Below are positions 27,196 through 36,793 of a DNA stretch of 63,263 bases, piece by piece. The stretch's first letter is position 1. Every line of letters starts with the position of its first letter. The notes under the pieces were generated by a model that saw only the letters and a program-made list of their open reading frames with translations, did no database searches and had not been told where the DNA came from. The stretch comes from an uncultured Pelagibacteraceae bacterium. Lineage in GTDB: Bacteria > Pseudomonadota > Alphaproteobacteria > Pelagibacterales > Pelagibacteraceae. Both the position numbers and the translations under genes were made by a program. The stretch is from assembly GCA_902588975.1 (NCBI GenBank), contig CACIRJ010000008.1, positions 1-63,263 of the forward strand, read 5' to 3'.

Positions 27196-29063
27196 GCTAT
27201 ATGCTTAATAGACTTTCTTTTGAGATGTGACAACAAAATATACACTGCCGCAGGTGTAATTCCATCAATTCTGAGAGCTTGTCCCATTGTTTTGGGTCTG
27301 ATTTTTTTAAATTTTGATTTAACCTCATTCGATAACCCTGAGAAAGTGTCATAATCTAAGTTTTCAGGAATTATTAAATTTTCATCTCTTTTAAATGCTA
27401 GAATGTCTGCTTTTTGCTTCTTTAAATAACCTTTATAATGTGAATTAATTTCTAATTGTTCGTCAATTTCACGTGAAATATATGCAATTTCTGGCCATAT
27501 CTCTCTAATTTTATTCATATTTACTGTTTTTTGACCTAATATCTGAGAAGCAGTACGTTTAACACCATCTTTCGCAATATTTACTTTAAATTTCTGTGCT
27601 TGAGTAGGTGAAATCATCAACTTTTCCATATTTGATTGAATTAATGAGAGTTGATTAAACTTTTCTTTATATATTTTCTCTCTTTCCTTTTCTACTATCC
27701 CAATCTCAATACCCTTTTGAGTCAATCTAATATCAGCATTATCTGATCTAAGAGAAAGCCTATATTCAGCTCTTGATGTGAACATTCTATAAGGCTCTGC
27801 AACACCTTTGGTAACAAGATCATCAATCATTACACCAATGTAAGCCTCTGACCTGTCTAAAATAAAAGGTTCCTTACCTTTAAATGCAAGTGCTGCATTA
27901 ATTCCAGCAATCAATCCTTGCGCAGCTGCTTCTTCGTACCCTGTAGTTCCATTAATCTGACCTGCAAGGTACAGGTTTCTAATTTTTTTGGTTTCCAAAG
28001 TTAAAAAAAGCTCTCTTGGGTCTATAAAATCGTATTCTATAGCATATCCAGGCCTTAAAATTTTTACACTTTCCAAACCCTTGATTTTACAACATATTTC
28101 TTGCTGCACGTCTTCAGGCAAAGATGTAGAAATACCATTTGGGTAAATTGTATGATCATTTAAGCCTTCTGGTTCTAAAAAAATTTGATGTCTTTGTTTA
28201 TCAGCAAATTTTTTTACCTTATCCTCAATAGATGGACAATACCTTGGTCCTACTCCTTTTATACTGCCAGAGTACATGGCGCTTCGTTTTATATTTTTTG
28301 AAATTATTTTGTGAACATCTTCATTTGTATATGTCATCCGACATGAAATTTGTCTATTTAGACTTTTTTTTGTTAAGAAAGAAAAAAAATATGGTTCATG
28401 GTCAGCATGTTGCTCCTCTAAGTTTTCAAAATTTATTGTACGAGAGTCTAATCTAGGAGGAGTACCTGTCTTTAGTCTTCCAATTTTGAAATAATATTTT
28501 TCTAATTGTTCAGTTAAGCCAGTGGAAGGTTTTTCATCGAATCTACCAGCTGGAGTTTTTTTTTCACCAATATGTATCAGACCATTTAAAAAAGTGCCCG
28601 TTGTAAGAATTATTTTAGATGATTTAATTTCTTTTCCGGATTTAGTTATAAATCCAATTATGTTATTATTATCAAAGTTGAACTTGATTACAGGATCAGA
28701 AAAAATGCTTAAATTACAGTAGTTTACAAGTTTTTGCTGCATAAATTTTTTATATAATGATCTATCACTTTGAGTTCTTGGTCCTCTTACTGCAGGACCT
28801 CTACTTCTATTTAATAACCTAAATTGTATACCTGATTTATCTGCTACATCAGCCATAACTCCATCAAGGGCATCTATTTCTCTAACTAGGTGCCCTTTAC
28901 CCAAGCCACCAATCGCTGGGTTACAAGACATTTCTCCTATTTTATCAAAACTGTGAGTAAATAATGCAGTATTAACTCCAGATCTTGCTGATGCAGCAGC
29001 AGCTTCGCATCCAGCATGACCACCTCCAACTACTACAACATCAAATGATAATTCATTTTTCAT
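27192..29063 (-). CDS. mnmG: tRNA uridine-5-carboxymethylaminomethyl modification enzyme MnmG (GidA)
   Basis: 623 residues. The FAD-binding Rossmann motif [43 protein letters not shown], and the C-terminal helical region with [10 protein letters not shown] are typical of MnmG. With MnmE it modifies the wobble uridine of several tRNAs. The order mnmE-mnmG-rsmG-parA-parB is near-universal around bacterial origins. The 3' part contains a second, imperfect parS-like palindrome. Confidence 0.98.
   Translation of the reverse strand: MKNELSFDVVVVGGGHAGCEAAAASARSGVNTALFTHSFDKIGEMSCNPAIGGLGKGHLVREIDALDGVMADVADKSGIQFRLLNRSRGPAVRGPRTQSDRSLYKKFMQQKLVNYCNLSIFSDPVIKFNFDNNNIIGFITKSGKEIKSSKIILTTGTFLNGLIHIGEKKTPAGRFDEKPSTGLTEQLEKYYFKIGRLKTGTPPRLDSRTINFENLEEQHADHEPYFFSFLTKKSLNRQISCRMTYTNEDVHKIISKNIKRSAMYSGSIKGVGPRYCPSIEDKVKKFADKQRHQIFLEPEGLNDHTIYPNGISTSLPEDVQQEICCKIKGLESVKILRPGYAIEYDFIDPRELFLTLETKKIRNLYLAGQINGTTGYEEAAAQGLIAGINAALAFKGKEPFILDRSEAYIGVMIDDLVTKGVAEPYRMFTSRAEYRLSLRSDNADIRLTQKGIEIGIVEKEREKIYKEKFNQLSLIQSNMEKLMISPTQAQKFKVNIAKDGVKRTASQILGQKTVNMNKIREIWPEIAYISREIDEQLEINSHYKGYLKKQKADILAFKRDENLIIPENLDYDTFSGLSNEVKSKFKKIRPKTMGQALRIDGITPAAVYILLSHLKRKSIKHIA
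27465..27480. other. parS-like site, imperfect
   Basis: AATTTCACGTGAAATA keeps the 12-bp parS core TTTCACGTGAAA but differs from the consensus in three flanking positions. It lies inside mnmG, 332 bp from the perfect parS. It may be a secondary ParB site. Confidence 0.6.
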
Positions 29064-29139
29064 AATTGTAATTTATTATCGATCTTAAATTTTACAAGAA
29101 AACACTTAAATAAGCTAAATAAGTTAGTAATACCAACGA

Positions 29140-30471
29140 TTATTTACCAATACAAAAATCATTAAAAATTGACCCCAATACCTCTTCCACATCAACCTTT
29201 CCTACAATCATTCCTAAATATCTCGTTGCTAACCTTATATCTTCTGCGGCTTGGTCAAAATCTTCTAAAGAATTTTTTTCCTCAAAGTTTGATAAGTGCT
29301 CAACACATTTTTCAAGATTTATTCTGTGTCTTTGTCTTGTAATATAAATATCTTCATTAGAAATAAATTTATTTTTTAAATTTTCTTTAATCTTATCAAT
29401 AAGTTTGTCTATGTTTTTTTCCTCTTTAATTGAGATATGAATTGAATTGAATTTTGTTAGTTCATTTCTAATATGATCTATGCCAAGGTCCATCTTATTG
29501 ATTACTATAATTGAGTTATTTATTTGAAAATTCTTCAAAAAGCTAGAAAAATCAACACTTTTAGGCTCTATAACAATTAAATTTAAATCGGCACTTTCGG
29601 CTCTTTCCAAAGCTAACTTTATACCTCTTTTTTCAATTTCATCTTTTGATTCTCTTATGCCAGCGGTATCAGATACTACAACTGGAAAACCATCTAAATT
29701 TAAATGTGCTTCAATAACATCTCTAGTGGTTCCAGCAATTTCAGAAACAATTGCAACTTCTCTCTTTGATAAATAATTTAGCAAAGATGATTTTCCAGCA
29801 TTTGTAGGACCAACGATTGCAATTTTAAAACCCTCTCTTATTCTTTCACCTACTTTTTGATCATTTAATATTTTTTTTATTTCATTTTTAATGCTTTTGG
29901 TTTCTGAATGTATATTTTGTAACAAATTGCTAGGCAAGTCATCTTCAGGAAAATCGATTTTAGCTTCAATATTTGATAATATTTTTAACAATCTTTCTCT
30001 TAAAGAATTAAATTTTTCAGAACTTTTGCCAGACATAATTTTTATAGCTTGTTGTCTTTGAATTTCTGTTTCTGATGAAATTAGATCAGAGATACTTTCG
30101 GCTTTAAGTAAATTTATCTTTCCATTTTGGAAAGCAATTTTAGTAAATTCACCTGGTTCGGCTAATCTGCATCCATTAATTTTTGAAATACACATGCTCA
30201 TGGCATCTATAACGGCTTTACTTCCATGAATGTGAAATTCAGCCATATCCTCGCCTGTGTAGCTTTCAGGACCTGGAAACCATAATAATATTCCCTCATC
30301 AATTAACTCTTTTGTTTGAGGATTTACAAACTTTCTCAAAGATGCAATTTTGGGACTTGGGGTTGGTAAAAAAGTAATATTTTTCAATACATTTTCAGTG
30401 TTTGGCCCTGATACTCGAATTACTGCAATCCCCGATAACCCTGGTCCAGATGAAAGTGCGTAAATTGTCAT
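29140..30471 (-). CDS. mnmE: tRNA modification GTPase MnmE (TrmE)
   Basis: 443 residues. The N-terminal folate-binding domain begins TIYALSSGPGLSGIAVIRVSG; the inserted GTPase has VGPTNAGKSSLLNYLSKREVAIVS, DTAGIRES and NKMD; the protein ends with the invariant CIGK. It is the GTP-dependent partner of MnmG in tRNA wobble-uridine modification. It is separated from mnmG by 76 bp and is divergent from the sulfotransferase gene (42 bp gap). Confidence 0.98.
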   Translation of the reverse strand: MTIYALSSGPGLSGIAVIRVSGPNTENVLKNITFLPTPSPKIASLRKFVNPQTKELIDEGILLWFPGPESYTGEDMAEFHIHGSKAVIDAMSMCISKINGCRLAEPGEFTKIAFQNGKINLLKAESISDLISSETEIQRQQAIKIMSGKSSEKFNSLRERLLKILSNIEAKIDFPEDDLPSNLLQNIHSETKSIKNEIKKILNDQKVGERIREGFKIAIVGPTNAGKSSLLNYLSKREVAIVSEIAGTTRDVIEAHLNLDGFPVVVSDTAGIRESKDEIEKRGIKLALERAESADLNLIVIEPKSVDFSSFLKNFQINNSIIVINKMDLGIDHIRNELTKFNSIHISIKEEKNIDKLIDKIKENLKNKFISNEDIYITRQRHRINLEKCVEHLSNFEEKNSLEDFDQAAEDIRLATRYLGMIVGKVDVEEVLGSIFNDFCIGK

Positions 30472-30513
30472 TTTATTATAGCTACAATATGAATTTAATA
30501 TAAAAATAATTCA

Positions 30514-31353
30514 ATGATTATTTGGCTAGCATCTTATCCTAAAAGTGGAAACACGTGGGTTAGATCATTTTTATCAGCATACTACTATACAAACGATGGA
30601 AAATTTAGTTTTGATTTGCTAAAAAAAATCAAACAGTTTCCTAGTAAAGAATTTTTTGATGAAAGATTAAAGAGTATCGATGAAGCTTCTGAAAATTGGT
30701 TGGTTGCTCAAAGAAAATTAAAAGAAAAAAATAAATTCCAATTTCTTAAAACTCATAATATAAATGGCGCATATAAAGGAAGAAAGTTTACTACTAGTGA
30801 GTACACAGTGGGGGCTATTTATATAGTTAGAGATCCCAGAAATGTTCTAACTTCATTAATGAATCATTATTCACTCGATGAGGATAGTGCGCTTGAAATG
30901 ATTAATAATATTTACAGAAATTTAAAAGATGAGAATGATAGTAACAATTATTCAAATTATTCTTTTATAAGTTCTTGGTCTAATAATTATTACTCATGGA
31001 AAAATTCAAAAAATATTAACACATTATTAATTAAATATGAAGATTTGCAAAATGATAGTGAAAATAGTTTTAGAAAGATATTAAATTTTACCAATAAAAT
31101 AATATTAAAAGAAAAGAGTATTGATAAGCATAAGTTTAAATTAGCAATTGAAACCACTAATTTTGATGTTTTAAAAACACAGGAAGAAAACCATGGATTT
31201 GAAGAAGCAGTATTTTCATCAAGAGATGGCAAATTTAAAACATTTTTCAACTTAGGTAAAAAAAATAATTACAAAAATTTACTTAAATCAAAAACAATAA
31301 CTGTTATAGAAAAAATATTTGAGAAAGAGATGAGAGAATTAGGCTATCTCTAA
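30514..31353 (+). CDS. sulfotransferase-domain protein
   Basis: 279 residues. The PAPS 5'-phosphosulfate loop is WLASYPKSGNTWVRSFLSAY (about 4-23) and the 3'-phosphate-binding motif is IYIVRDPRNVLTSLMNHYS (about 107-125), both classical Sulfotransfer_1 features; LLIKYEDLQND and GLGKKNNYK-like end regions fit too. It should transfer sulfate from PAPS to an alcohol or amine; acceptor unknown. It is a plus-strand gene inserted between mnmE and rho, both minus-strand and conserved, so it looks like an accessory insertion. Its stop is 1 bp from that of rho. Confidence 0.88.
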   Translation: MIIWLASYPKSGNTWVRSFLSAYYYTNDGKFSFDLLKKIKQFPSKEFFDERLKSIDEASENWLVAQRKLKEKNKFQFLKTHNINGAYKGRKFTTSEYTVGAIYIVRDPRNVLTSLMNHYSLDEDSALEMINNIYRNLKDENDSNNYSNYSFISSWSNNYYSWKNSKNINTLLIKYEDLQNDSENSFRKILNFTNKIILKEKSIDKHKFKLAIETTNFDVLKTQEENHGFEEAVFSSRDGKFKTFFNLGKKNNYKNLLKSKTITVIEKIFEKEMRELGYL

Positions 31354-31354
31354 A

Positions 31355-32626
31355 TTATGAAGGTTTATTCATTGAATTAAAAAATTCTGAATTATTTTTC
31401 GTATCTTTGAGTTTTGAATTAATAAATTCAATTGCATCCATTGATCCCATTGGTGCAATAATTCTTCTTAGGACATTCATTTTTTGAAGATCATTTTTTT
31501 CAAATATTAATTCCTCTCTACGAGTACCAGATTTTGTAATATCAATTGCAGGAAATATTCTTTTCTCAGAAATTTTCCTATCTAATATAGTCTCGCTATT
31601 GCCGGTCCCTTTGAATTCTTCAAATATAACTTCGTCCATTCTACTTCCAGTATCAATTAAAGCTGTTGCAATGATTGTTAGAGATCCCCCTTCTTCTATA
31701 TTTCTAGCAGCACCAAAAAAACGCTTCGGCCTTTGAAGAGCATTAGCATCTACACCGCCTGTTAACACTTTCCCAGAACTTGGAACTACAGCATTATAGG
31801 CTCTACCTAATCTTGTGATGGAATCGAGTAATATTACAACATCTTTTTTATGCTCTGTTAATCTTTTAGCTTTTTCAATAACCATTTCAGCAACAGCAAC
31901 GTGTCTCTGTGCTGGTTCATCAAAAGTTGAACTGATAACTTCCCCTTTAACAGTTCTTTGCATATCTGTAACCTCCTCTGGTCTTTCATCGATTAACAAA
32001 ACCATAAGATAACACTCTGGATGATTTGCCGTTATTGAGTTTGCTATACTTTGTAGGATCATTGTTTTTCCAGCTTTTGGAGGTGAAATAATTAATGACC
32101 TTTGACCTTTACCAATAGGACTTACAAGATCGATTAATCTTGGGGTTAAATCTACTTTCTTTTCAATTTTACTACTTTCAACTTCCATAACTAATTGTTT
32201 ATTTGGATATAAAGGAGTTAAATTATCAAAAGCTATTTTATGTTTAAATTTATCTGTCTCTTCAAAATTGATTTTACTTACCTGAAGTAATGCAAAATAT
32301 CTTTCACCTTCTTTAGGAGCTCTTATTGGTCCTTCAACTGTATCACCGGTTCTCAAACCAAATCGTCGAATTTGATTTGGACTTACATAAATATCGTCTG
32401 CTCCTGGTAAATAGTTCGACTCCATTGCCCTAAGGAATCCAAAACCGTCTTGAAGCAATTGCAATACTCCACCTCCGGTTATTTCTTCACCTTTTTCTGC
32501 AAGCTTCTTTAAAATTGCAAAATAAATTTCTTGCCTTCTTAATGTGCTTGCATTTTCAATTCCTAAATTTTCTGCCTCTGTAATAAGTTTCTCAGAGCTC
32601 TTTTGTTTTAGTTCTTGAATGTTCAT
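31355..32626 (-). CDS. rho: transcription termination factor Rho
   Basis: 423 residues, standard size. The N-terminal RNA-binding domain has [32 protein letters not shown]; the ATPase has the P-loop [29 protein letters not shown], and the Q/R-loop segments [12 protein letters not shown] and [11 protein letters not shown]. It terminates transcription genome-wide; in this genome, with almost no intergenic terminators, it must carry much of the load. A good promoter lies directly upstream. Confidence 0.99.
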   Translation of the reverse strand: MNIQELKQKSSEKLITEAENLGIENASTLRRQEIYFAILKKLAEKGEEITGGGVLQLLQDGFGFLRAMESNYLPGADDIYVSPNQIRRFGLRTGDTVEGPIRAPKEGERYFALLQVSKINFEETDKFKHKIAFDNLTPLYPNKQLVMEVESSKIEKKVDLTPRLIDLVSPIGKGQRSLIISPPKAGKTMILQSIANSITANHPECYLMVLLIDERPEEVTDMQRTVKGEVISSTFDEPAQRHVAVAEMVIEKAKRLTEHKKDVVILLDSITRLGRAYNAVVPSSGKVLTGGVDANALQRPKRFFGAARNIEEGGSLTIIATALIDTGSRMDEVIFEEFKGTGNSETILDRKISEKRIFPAIDITKSGTRREELIFEKNDLQKMNVLRRIIAPMGSMDAIEFINSKLKDTKNNSEFFNSMNKPS

Positions 32627-32656
32627 ATTTATTGGGGGTTAATTTGTGATAATGAA

Positions 32657-32685
32657 AGTATAATTATGTGTTAATAAAATTTCAA
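32657..32685 (-). promoter_or_regulatory. Sigma-70-type promoter of rho
   Basis: On the minus strand TTGAAA (32685-32680) is followed by 17 bp and then TATACT (32662-32657), each 5 of 6 to consensus with ideal spacing. It would start transcription about 25 nt before the rho ATG, separating rho from the hem genes upstream. Confidence 0.6.
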
Positions 32686-32687
32686 CC

Positions 32688-33122
32688 CTATAAAGGCTTA
32701 AATATTACGACAAAAACAATCAAAATTAGCAATATTGTAGGTATTTCATTGATAAATCTATAAAATTTATGAGATCGGTTATTTCGATTAATATTAAACT
32801 GATTGAGAATTTTACCTAAATAAAAATGATAAAGAGTAAGCAATGATACAAATACAATTTTAAGAACCATCCAAGTTTGACCCAATTGTTCAAATCCTAC
32901 AGAGTGAATTAAGAGTAAACCAAATAACCATGATAGGGTCATGGCTGGTGTCATGATGTAAAAATATAATTTTCTTTCCATAACTTTAAATATTTCTGAA
33001 GTTTTAATCTCATCATTATTTTGAGCGTGGTAAACAAAAATTCTTGGAAGATATAACAATCCAGCCATCCAAGAGATAACCGATATTAAATGTAGTGATT
33101 TAAAAAGAAGATAATAATTCAT
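32688..33122 (-). CDS. hemJ: protoporphyrinogen oxidase HemJ
   Basis: 144 residues with four predicted membrane helices. LFKSLHLISVISWMAGLLYLPRIFVYHAQ has the conserved His of HemJ, and WMVLKIVFVSLLTLYHFYLGKI the second conserved His region. HemJ oxidises protoporphyrinogen IX to protoporphyrin IX in the inner membrane, the step before ferrochelatase. It lies 3 bp after hemH in the hemE-hemH-hemJ operon, which confirms the role. Confidence 0.94.
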   Translation of the reverse strand: MNYYLLFKSLHLISVISWMAGLLYLPRIFVYHAQNNDEIKTSEIFKVMERKLYFYIMTPAMTLSWLFGLLLIHSVGFEQLGQTWMVLKIVFVSLLTLYHFYLGKILNQFNINRNNRSHKFYRFINEIPTILLILIVFVVIFKPL

Positions 33123-33125
33123 TAA

Positions 33126-34118
33126 TCAAATGTTTCGTTTAATTAGATTACTTAATAAATTGACGTGATCGTCACTATCATTTAGGCATGGGATCATATC
33201 AAAATTTTCACCCCCAGAATCTATGAAGCTTTCTTTGCCCTGGATTAATATTTCTTCCAAGGTTTCTACACAGTCCGAGGAAAATCCAGGGCAAATTGCA
33301 AGAACATTTTTTACACCTTCTTTAGGTAAGTTTTCTAAAGTTTTATCTGTATATGGTTGGAGCCATTCTTGAGGACCAAACCTCGATTGGAAAGTTGTTT
33401 TAATTTTAATTGAACTAAATTTTTCTGATATTAGCCTTGTAGTTTTATGACAATAACAGTGGTATGGATCCCCTTTATCAAAATATTTTTTTGGAATGCC
33501 ATGATAAGATGCTAAAATTAAATCTGGTTTCCAATTTATTTCACTTATTTTTTTATTGATAGAATTAACCAATGCATCGATATACAATGTATTTGATTCA
33601 TAATGAGGTATTATCTTTAAAGATGGCTGCCACCTCATATTCATTAATGATCTATAGACTTCATCACAAACCGTAGCTGTGGTAGCAGCAGCATACTGAG
33701 GATATAGTGGTAAAATTATTAAATTTTCGCATCCCTCTTTGTGTAACTTGCTAATTTTACTTTTAATGCTTGGGTTACCATATCTCATTGCAAAATCTAT
33801 AACTAGGTTTTCACCACTTAAAGAAGCAGATACTTTTTCCGTTTGTCTTATAGTGTAATAGAGTAATGGTGACATATTCTCCTCTTTCATCCAAATTTCC
33901 TTGTAAGCTTTTGCTGTCTTAGAAGGTCTAAAAGTAAGAATAAAAAAATTTAGAATTATTTGCCATATGATAGGATTAACTTCGATAACTCTCTTATCAG
34001 ATAAAAACTCTTTTAAATATTTTCTAATATCGAACCAACTTGTAGAGTCGGGGGTGCCTAAATTAATTAGTAATATACCTGTTTTTCCAAATTTGACAGG
34101 TGGGTGTTGTTGATTCAT
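33126..34118 (-). CDS. hemH: ferrochelatase
   Basis: 330 residues. GKTGILLINLGTPDS at the N-terminus, LPLYPQYAAATTATVCDEV, the active-site His in LASYHGIPKKYFDKGDPYHCYCHKT, and QSRFGPQEWLQPYTD are all ferrochelatase signatures. It inserts Fe(II) into protoporphyrin IX to make protoheme at the membrane. Its start overlaps the hemE stop by 4 bp. Confidence 0.98.
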   Translation of the reverse strand: MNQQHPPVKFGKTGILLINLGTPDSTSWFDIRKYLKEFLSDKRVIEVNPIIWQIILNFFILTFRPSKTAKAYKEIWMKEENMSPLLYYTIRQTEKVSASLSGENLVIDFAMRYGNPSIKSKISKLHKEGCENLIILPLYPQYAAATTATVCDEVYRSLMNMRWQPSLKIIPHYESNTLYIDALVNSINKKISEINWKPDLILASYHGIPKKYFDKGDPYHCYCHKTTRLISEKFSSIKIKTTFQSRFGPQEWLQPYTDKTLENLPKEGVKNVLAICPGFSSDCVETLEEILIQGKESFIDSGGENFDMIPCLNDSDDHVNLLSNLIKRNI

Positions 34119-35116
34119 TTATAGCCTCTTACTATTTGTATTAATTCATAAACCATTTCAACTTTCGTTTCAGGTAAAATACCATGCCCCAAATTAAACA
34201 CATAAGGGTGGTCTTTGAATATTTCTAGATATTTTAACGTTTCTTTTTTTAAAGTTTCTTTTTCAGTAAGAAGGAATTTTGGATCTAATCCACCTTGAAT
34301 TGGTATATCTAGTGTTTCTACTAAACTCTTGGCATCGATGTTGTAATCGATATTTACCATGCTTGGTTTTACGATTTTAGAAAATTGTACATAATCTGAT
34401 ATGTCTCTCGGAAAACATATAACTGGCACACCAAGCTTTTTTACATGGTTAACTAATGATAATGTTGGATTATATAAAAACCTATCAAAATCTTTCTTTA
34501 TAAGCCCAGCCCAACTATCAAAAATTTGAATAATTGTGGCTCCAGCATTTATTTGGTTTTCTATATGAATTTTAATAAATTTATCCAATAAATTTAATAG
34601 TTCATCTATAAAAATTTTATCTTTCAAAAGATCACTAGGCAATCCTTTTTTAGGTGAGACCTTATTAAGCATATAAACTAATAATGTCCATGGGGCTCCA
34701 ACGAAACCAATTATATCTTTGTCTTTAAGATCTTTACTATCTTTTAAATTTGATAATAATTTATATATTGGAGCTAAATTTTTTTTGAAACTATTTTCTG
34801 TAATTTTTTGAAGTTCAGTTATTTCTAAACTTCCTAAATTAGGACCTAAATTTTTTTTAAATTCTACAGTTTGACCCATGCCATACGGGACCATCAGAAT
34901 ATCTGAAAATATTATTGCAGCATCAAAGTCGAATCTTTTTATAGGTTGTAACGTTATTTCCTCTGATAAATCGGGATTTAAGCATAATTTGATAAAATCA
35001 GGATTTTCTTTTCTAATATCTCTAAATTCTGGCAAATACCTTCCAGCTTGTCTCATTAACCATATAGGATTAATTTTAGTGTTTCTGTTTATTAAACATT
35101 CTTTTATTGGTGTCAT
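34115..35116 (-). CDS. hemE: uroporphyrinogen decarboxylase
   Basis: 333 residues. The N-terminal signature is PIWLMRQAGRYLPEFRDIR, followed by IIFSDILMVPYGMG, GFVGAPWTLLVYML and VFNLGHGILPET. It decarboxylates uroporphyrinogen III to coproporphyrinogen III. It is first in hemE-hemH-hemJ and reads away from the 281-bp gap on its right, the same place oriC occupies in Caulobacter and Rickettsia. Confidence 0.98.
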   Translation of the reverse strand: MTPIKECLINRNTKINPIWLMRQAGRYLPEFRDIRKENPDFIKLCLNPDLSEEITLQPIKRFDFDAAIIFSDILMVPYGMGQTVEFKKNLGPNLGSLEITELQKITENSFKKNLAPIYKLLSNLKDSKDLKDKDIIGFVGAPWTLLVYMLNKVSPKKGLPSDLLKDKIFIDELLNLLDKFIKIHIENQINAGATIIQIFDSWAGLIKKDFDRFLYNPTLSLVNHVKKLGVPVICFPRDISDYVQFSKIVKPSMVNIDYNIDAKSLVETLDIPIQGGLDPKFLLTEKETLKKETLKYLEIFKDHPYVFNLGHGILPETKVEMVYELIQIVRGYK

Positions 35117-35397
35117 TTATATTAAGTTAATTATATTTAATTGTATTATTAGTATGTATTGTGGATAACGTAAATTACTCAATTTCAACACTTTATTAAC
35201 TTTTTATACATTTAGTCTCTTAAAAAATCCTTTAAAAACTTGACTATTTAATTATTTTATAAACCTTAAAATTGTTAATAAGATATCAACACTAAATTTA
35301 AATGTTAATTAAATGATTGTAAAAAAACTTATCTTAGAATTTTTGCTATAAAAGAAATCATTTATAGACTCTTAATAGGTTTATAAACAATTTATAC
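35117..35397. other. oriC: Predicted chromosomal replication origin (oriC)
   Basis: The longest gene-free stretch in the window, 281 bp and extremely AT-rich, between hemE and the DUF299/ppsR gene. In Caulobacter and Rickettsia the origin lies next to hemE. It contains a perfect DnaA box (35160-35168), two one-mismatch boxes (TGTTAATAA at 35273-35281 and TTATAAACA at 35381-35389), one GANTC (35367-35371) and one CtrA-like TTAA-N7-TTAA (35298-35312; chance matches are likely in such DNA). The conserved genes to the left read left and those to the right read right. parAB and parS are about 8-10 kb away. Confidence 0.85.
35160..35168 (-). promoter_or_regulatory. DnaA box, perfect consensus
   Basis: TGTGGATAA, the complement of TTATCCACA, is the only exact DnaA box I found in the hemE-ppsR gap. 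It lies 44 bp upstream of the hemE start. Confidence 0.75.
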
Positions 35398-36219
35398 ATG
35401 AGAAATACACATCAAATTTTTTTAATTTCAGACTCAACTGGTGAAACACTAGATAGAATATTTATGGCTTTAAAAGCTCAGTTTAATAATTTTAATTATG
35501 AGTTGAGTCAATTTTCGTTTACAAGAACTGAAACCCAAATATCAACTATTCTTAAAAATGCCAAGGATAAAGAAAGTCCAATTATATTATATACTGTAGT
35601 TAACAGCAAACTTGCAAAGTTTCTAGCTGATGAAGCAAACAAAATCGGAATACCATGTTTTGGAGTTTTAGGAGATTTAATCTTAAATTTTTCAAAAATC
35701 TTAAATCAAAAGGCAACACATAAACCTAGTGGTCAACATGTTTTAAATGATGAATACTATAAAAGGATTGAAGCAATCCAATTTACTATGAATCATGATG
35801 ATGGAAATCAAACTGAAAATATTCTTGAATCCGATATCATTCTGGTTGGAGTTAGCAGAACAAGCAAAACTCCAACTTCTATCTATCTAGCAAATAGAGG
35901 TTTAAAAACATCTAATATACCATTAGTTAATGAAATGAGTATTCCGAAGGATGTAATAAGTGCAACAAATTTGTGCATTGTTGGATTGGTAACAGAAGCT
36001 GAACGATTATTTGATATCAGACGGAATAGACTAAATACATTAAAAGAAAATGAGGCATCCGATTATACCAATTTAGAAAAAATAAAAAGCGAAGTAGAGG
36101 AGTCTAAAAAAATATTCAAAAAAAATAAGTGGCCAACTATTGATGTAACAAGGAAATCTGTTGAGGAAACTGCTGCTTCAATTATTAAAATATTTGAGAT
36201 AAAAAATAGAAATGAATAA
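35398..36219 (+). CDS. ppsR: PPDK regulatory kinase/pyrophosphorylase (DUF299)
   Basis: 273 residues. The start FLISDSTGETLDRIFMALKAQF and the P-loop-like ILVGVSRTSKTPTSIYLANRGLKTSNIPLV are diagnostic of the DUF299 bifunctional regulator, which phosphorylates and dephosphorylates a Thr on pyruvate phosphate dikinase or PEP synthase, using ADP and Pi. The target gene is not in the window. It is the first plus-strand gene right of oriC; in Rickettsia its orthologue flanks the origin in the same way. It overlaps maf by 8 bp. Confidence 0.95.
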   Translation: MRNTHQIFLISDSTGETLDRIFMALKAQFNNFNYELSQFSFTRTETQISTILKNAKDKESPIILYTVVNSKLAKFLADEANKIGIPCFGVLGDLILNFSKILNQKATHKPSGQHVLNDEYYKRIEAIQFTMNHDDGNQTENILESDIILVGVSRTSKTPTSIYLANRGLKTSNIPLVNEMSIPKDVISATNLCIVGLVTEAERLFDIRRNRLNTLKENEASDYTNLEKIKSEVEESKKIFKKNKWPTIDVTRKSVEETAASIIKIFEIKNRNE

Positions 36220-36793
36220 AATAATTTTAGCTTCTAAAAGCAAAGTGAGAAGAGAAATATTATCTAAATATAACATCGATTGTATCGTTGAACACTCCAA
36301 TGTTGATGAAGAACCAGTTAAAAAAAGTCTTTTAAACGAAGGCGCATCACCCGAAATTATATCTAAGAATTTGGCAGAATTAAAAGCTAATAAAGTTAGT
36401 CAGAAAATTAATAACTACTTAGTTCTCGGTGCCGATAGTGTAATTGATTTAAATGGTGAATTGATCTCTAAACCTGAAAATAGAAATCAGGCTCTCGGCA
36501 TACTAAAAAAATTAAATGGTAAAGTGCATCAATTGATAAGCTCTGTTTGTATATCAAAAAATGGGTCTATGATATGGAACTATACAGATAAGGCAAATTT
36601 AACAATGAAAGATTTTTCAGATAATGAATTAAAAAAATATTTAGAAAAATTAACAGATGAAGCTTTGTATTCATATAATGTGTACCAAATAGAGGGTGAG
36701 GGAAAGAAACTATTTTCTAAAATTGATGGAGATGAAAATACTATAATGGGACTTCCTGTTGATAAAATTAAACAATATGTTGAGAGCTTGTGA
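36212..36793 (+). CDS. maf: Maf-family nucleoside triphosphate pyrophosphatase
   Basis: 193 residues. IILASKSKVRREILSKYNI is the Maf N-terminal signature, LVLGADSVIDLNG contains the catalytic acidic residue, and ALYSYNVYQIEGEGKKLFSKIDGDENTIMGLPV closes the active site. Maf proteins hydrolyse modified or canonical pyrimidine triphosphates. It overlaps the ppsR end by 8 bp and the aroE start by one base. Confidence 0.95.
   Translation: MNKIILASKSKVRREILSKYNIDCIVEHSNVDEEPVKKSLLNEGASPEIISKNLAELKANKVSQKINNYLVLGADSVIDLNGELISKPENRNQALGILKKLNGKVHQLISSVCISKNGSMIWNYTDKANLTMKDFSDNELKKYLEKLTDEALYSYNVYQIEGEGKKLFSKIDGDENTIMGLPVDKIKQYVESL

Noticed and set aside
35298..35312. CtrA-like TTAA-N7-TTAA in oriC as proof of cell-cycle control
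   Set aside because: Such motifs occur by chance in very AT-rich DNA and only one is seen; noted but not called.
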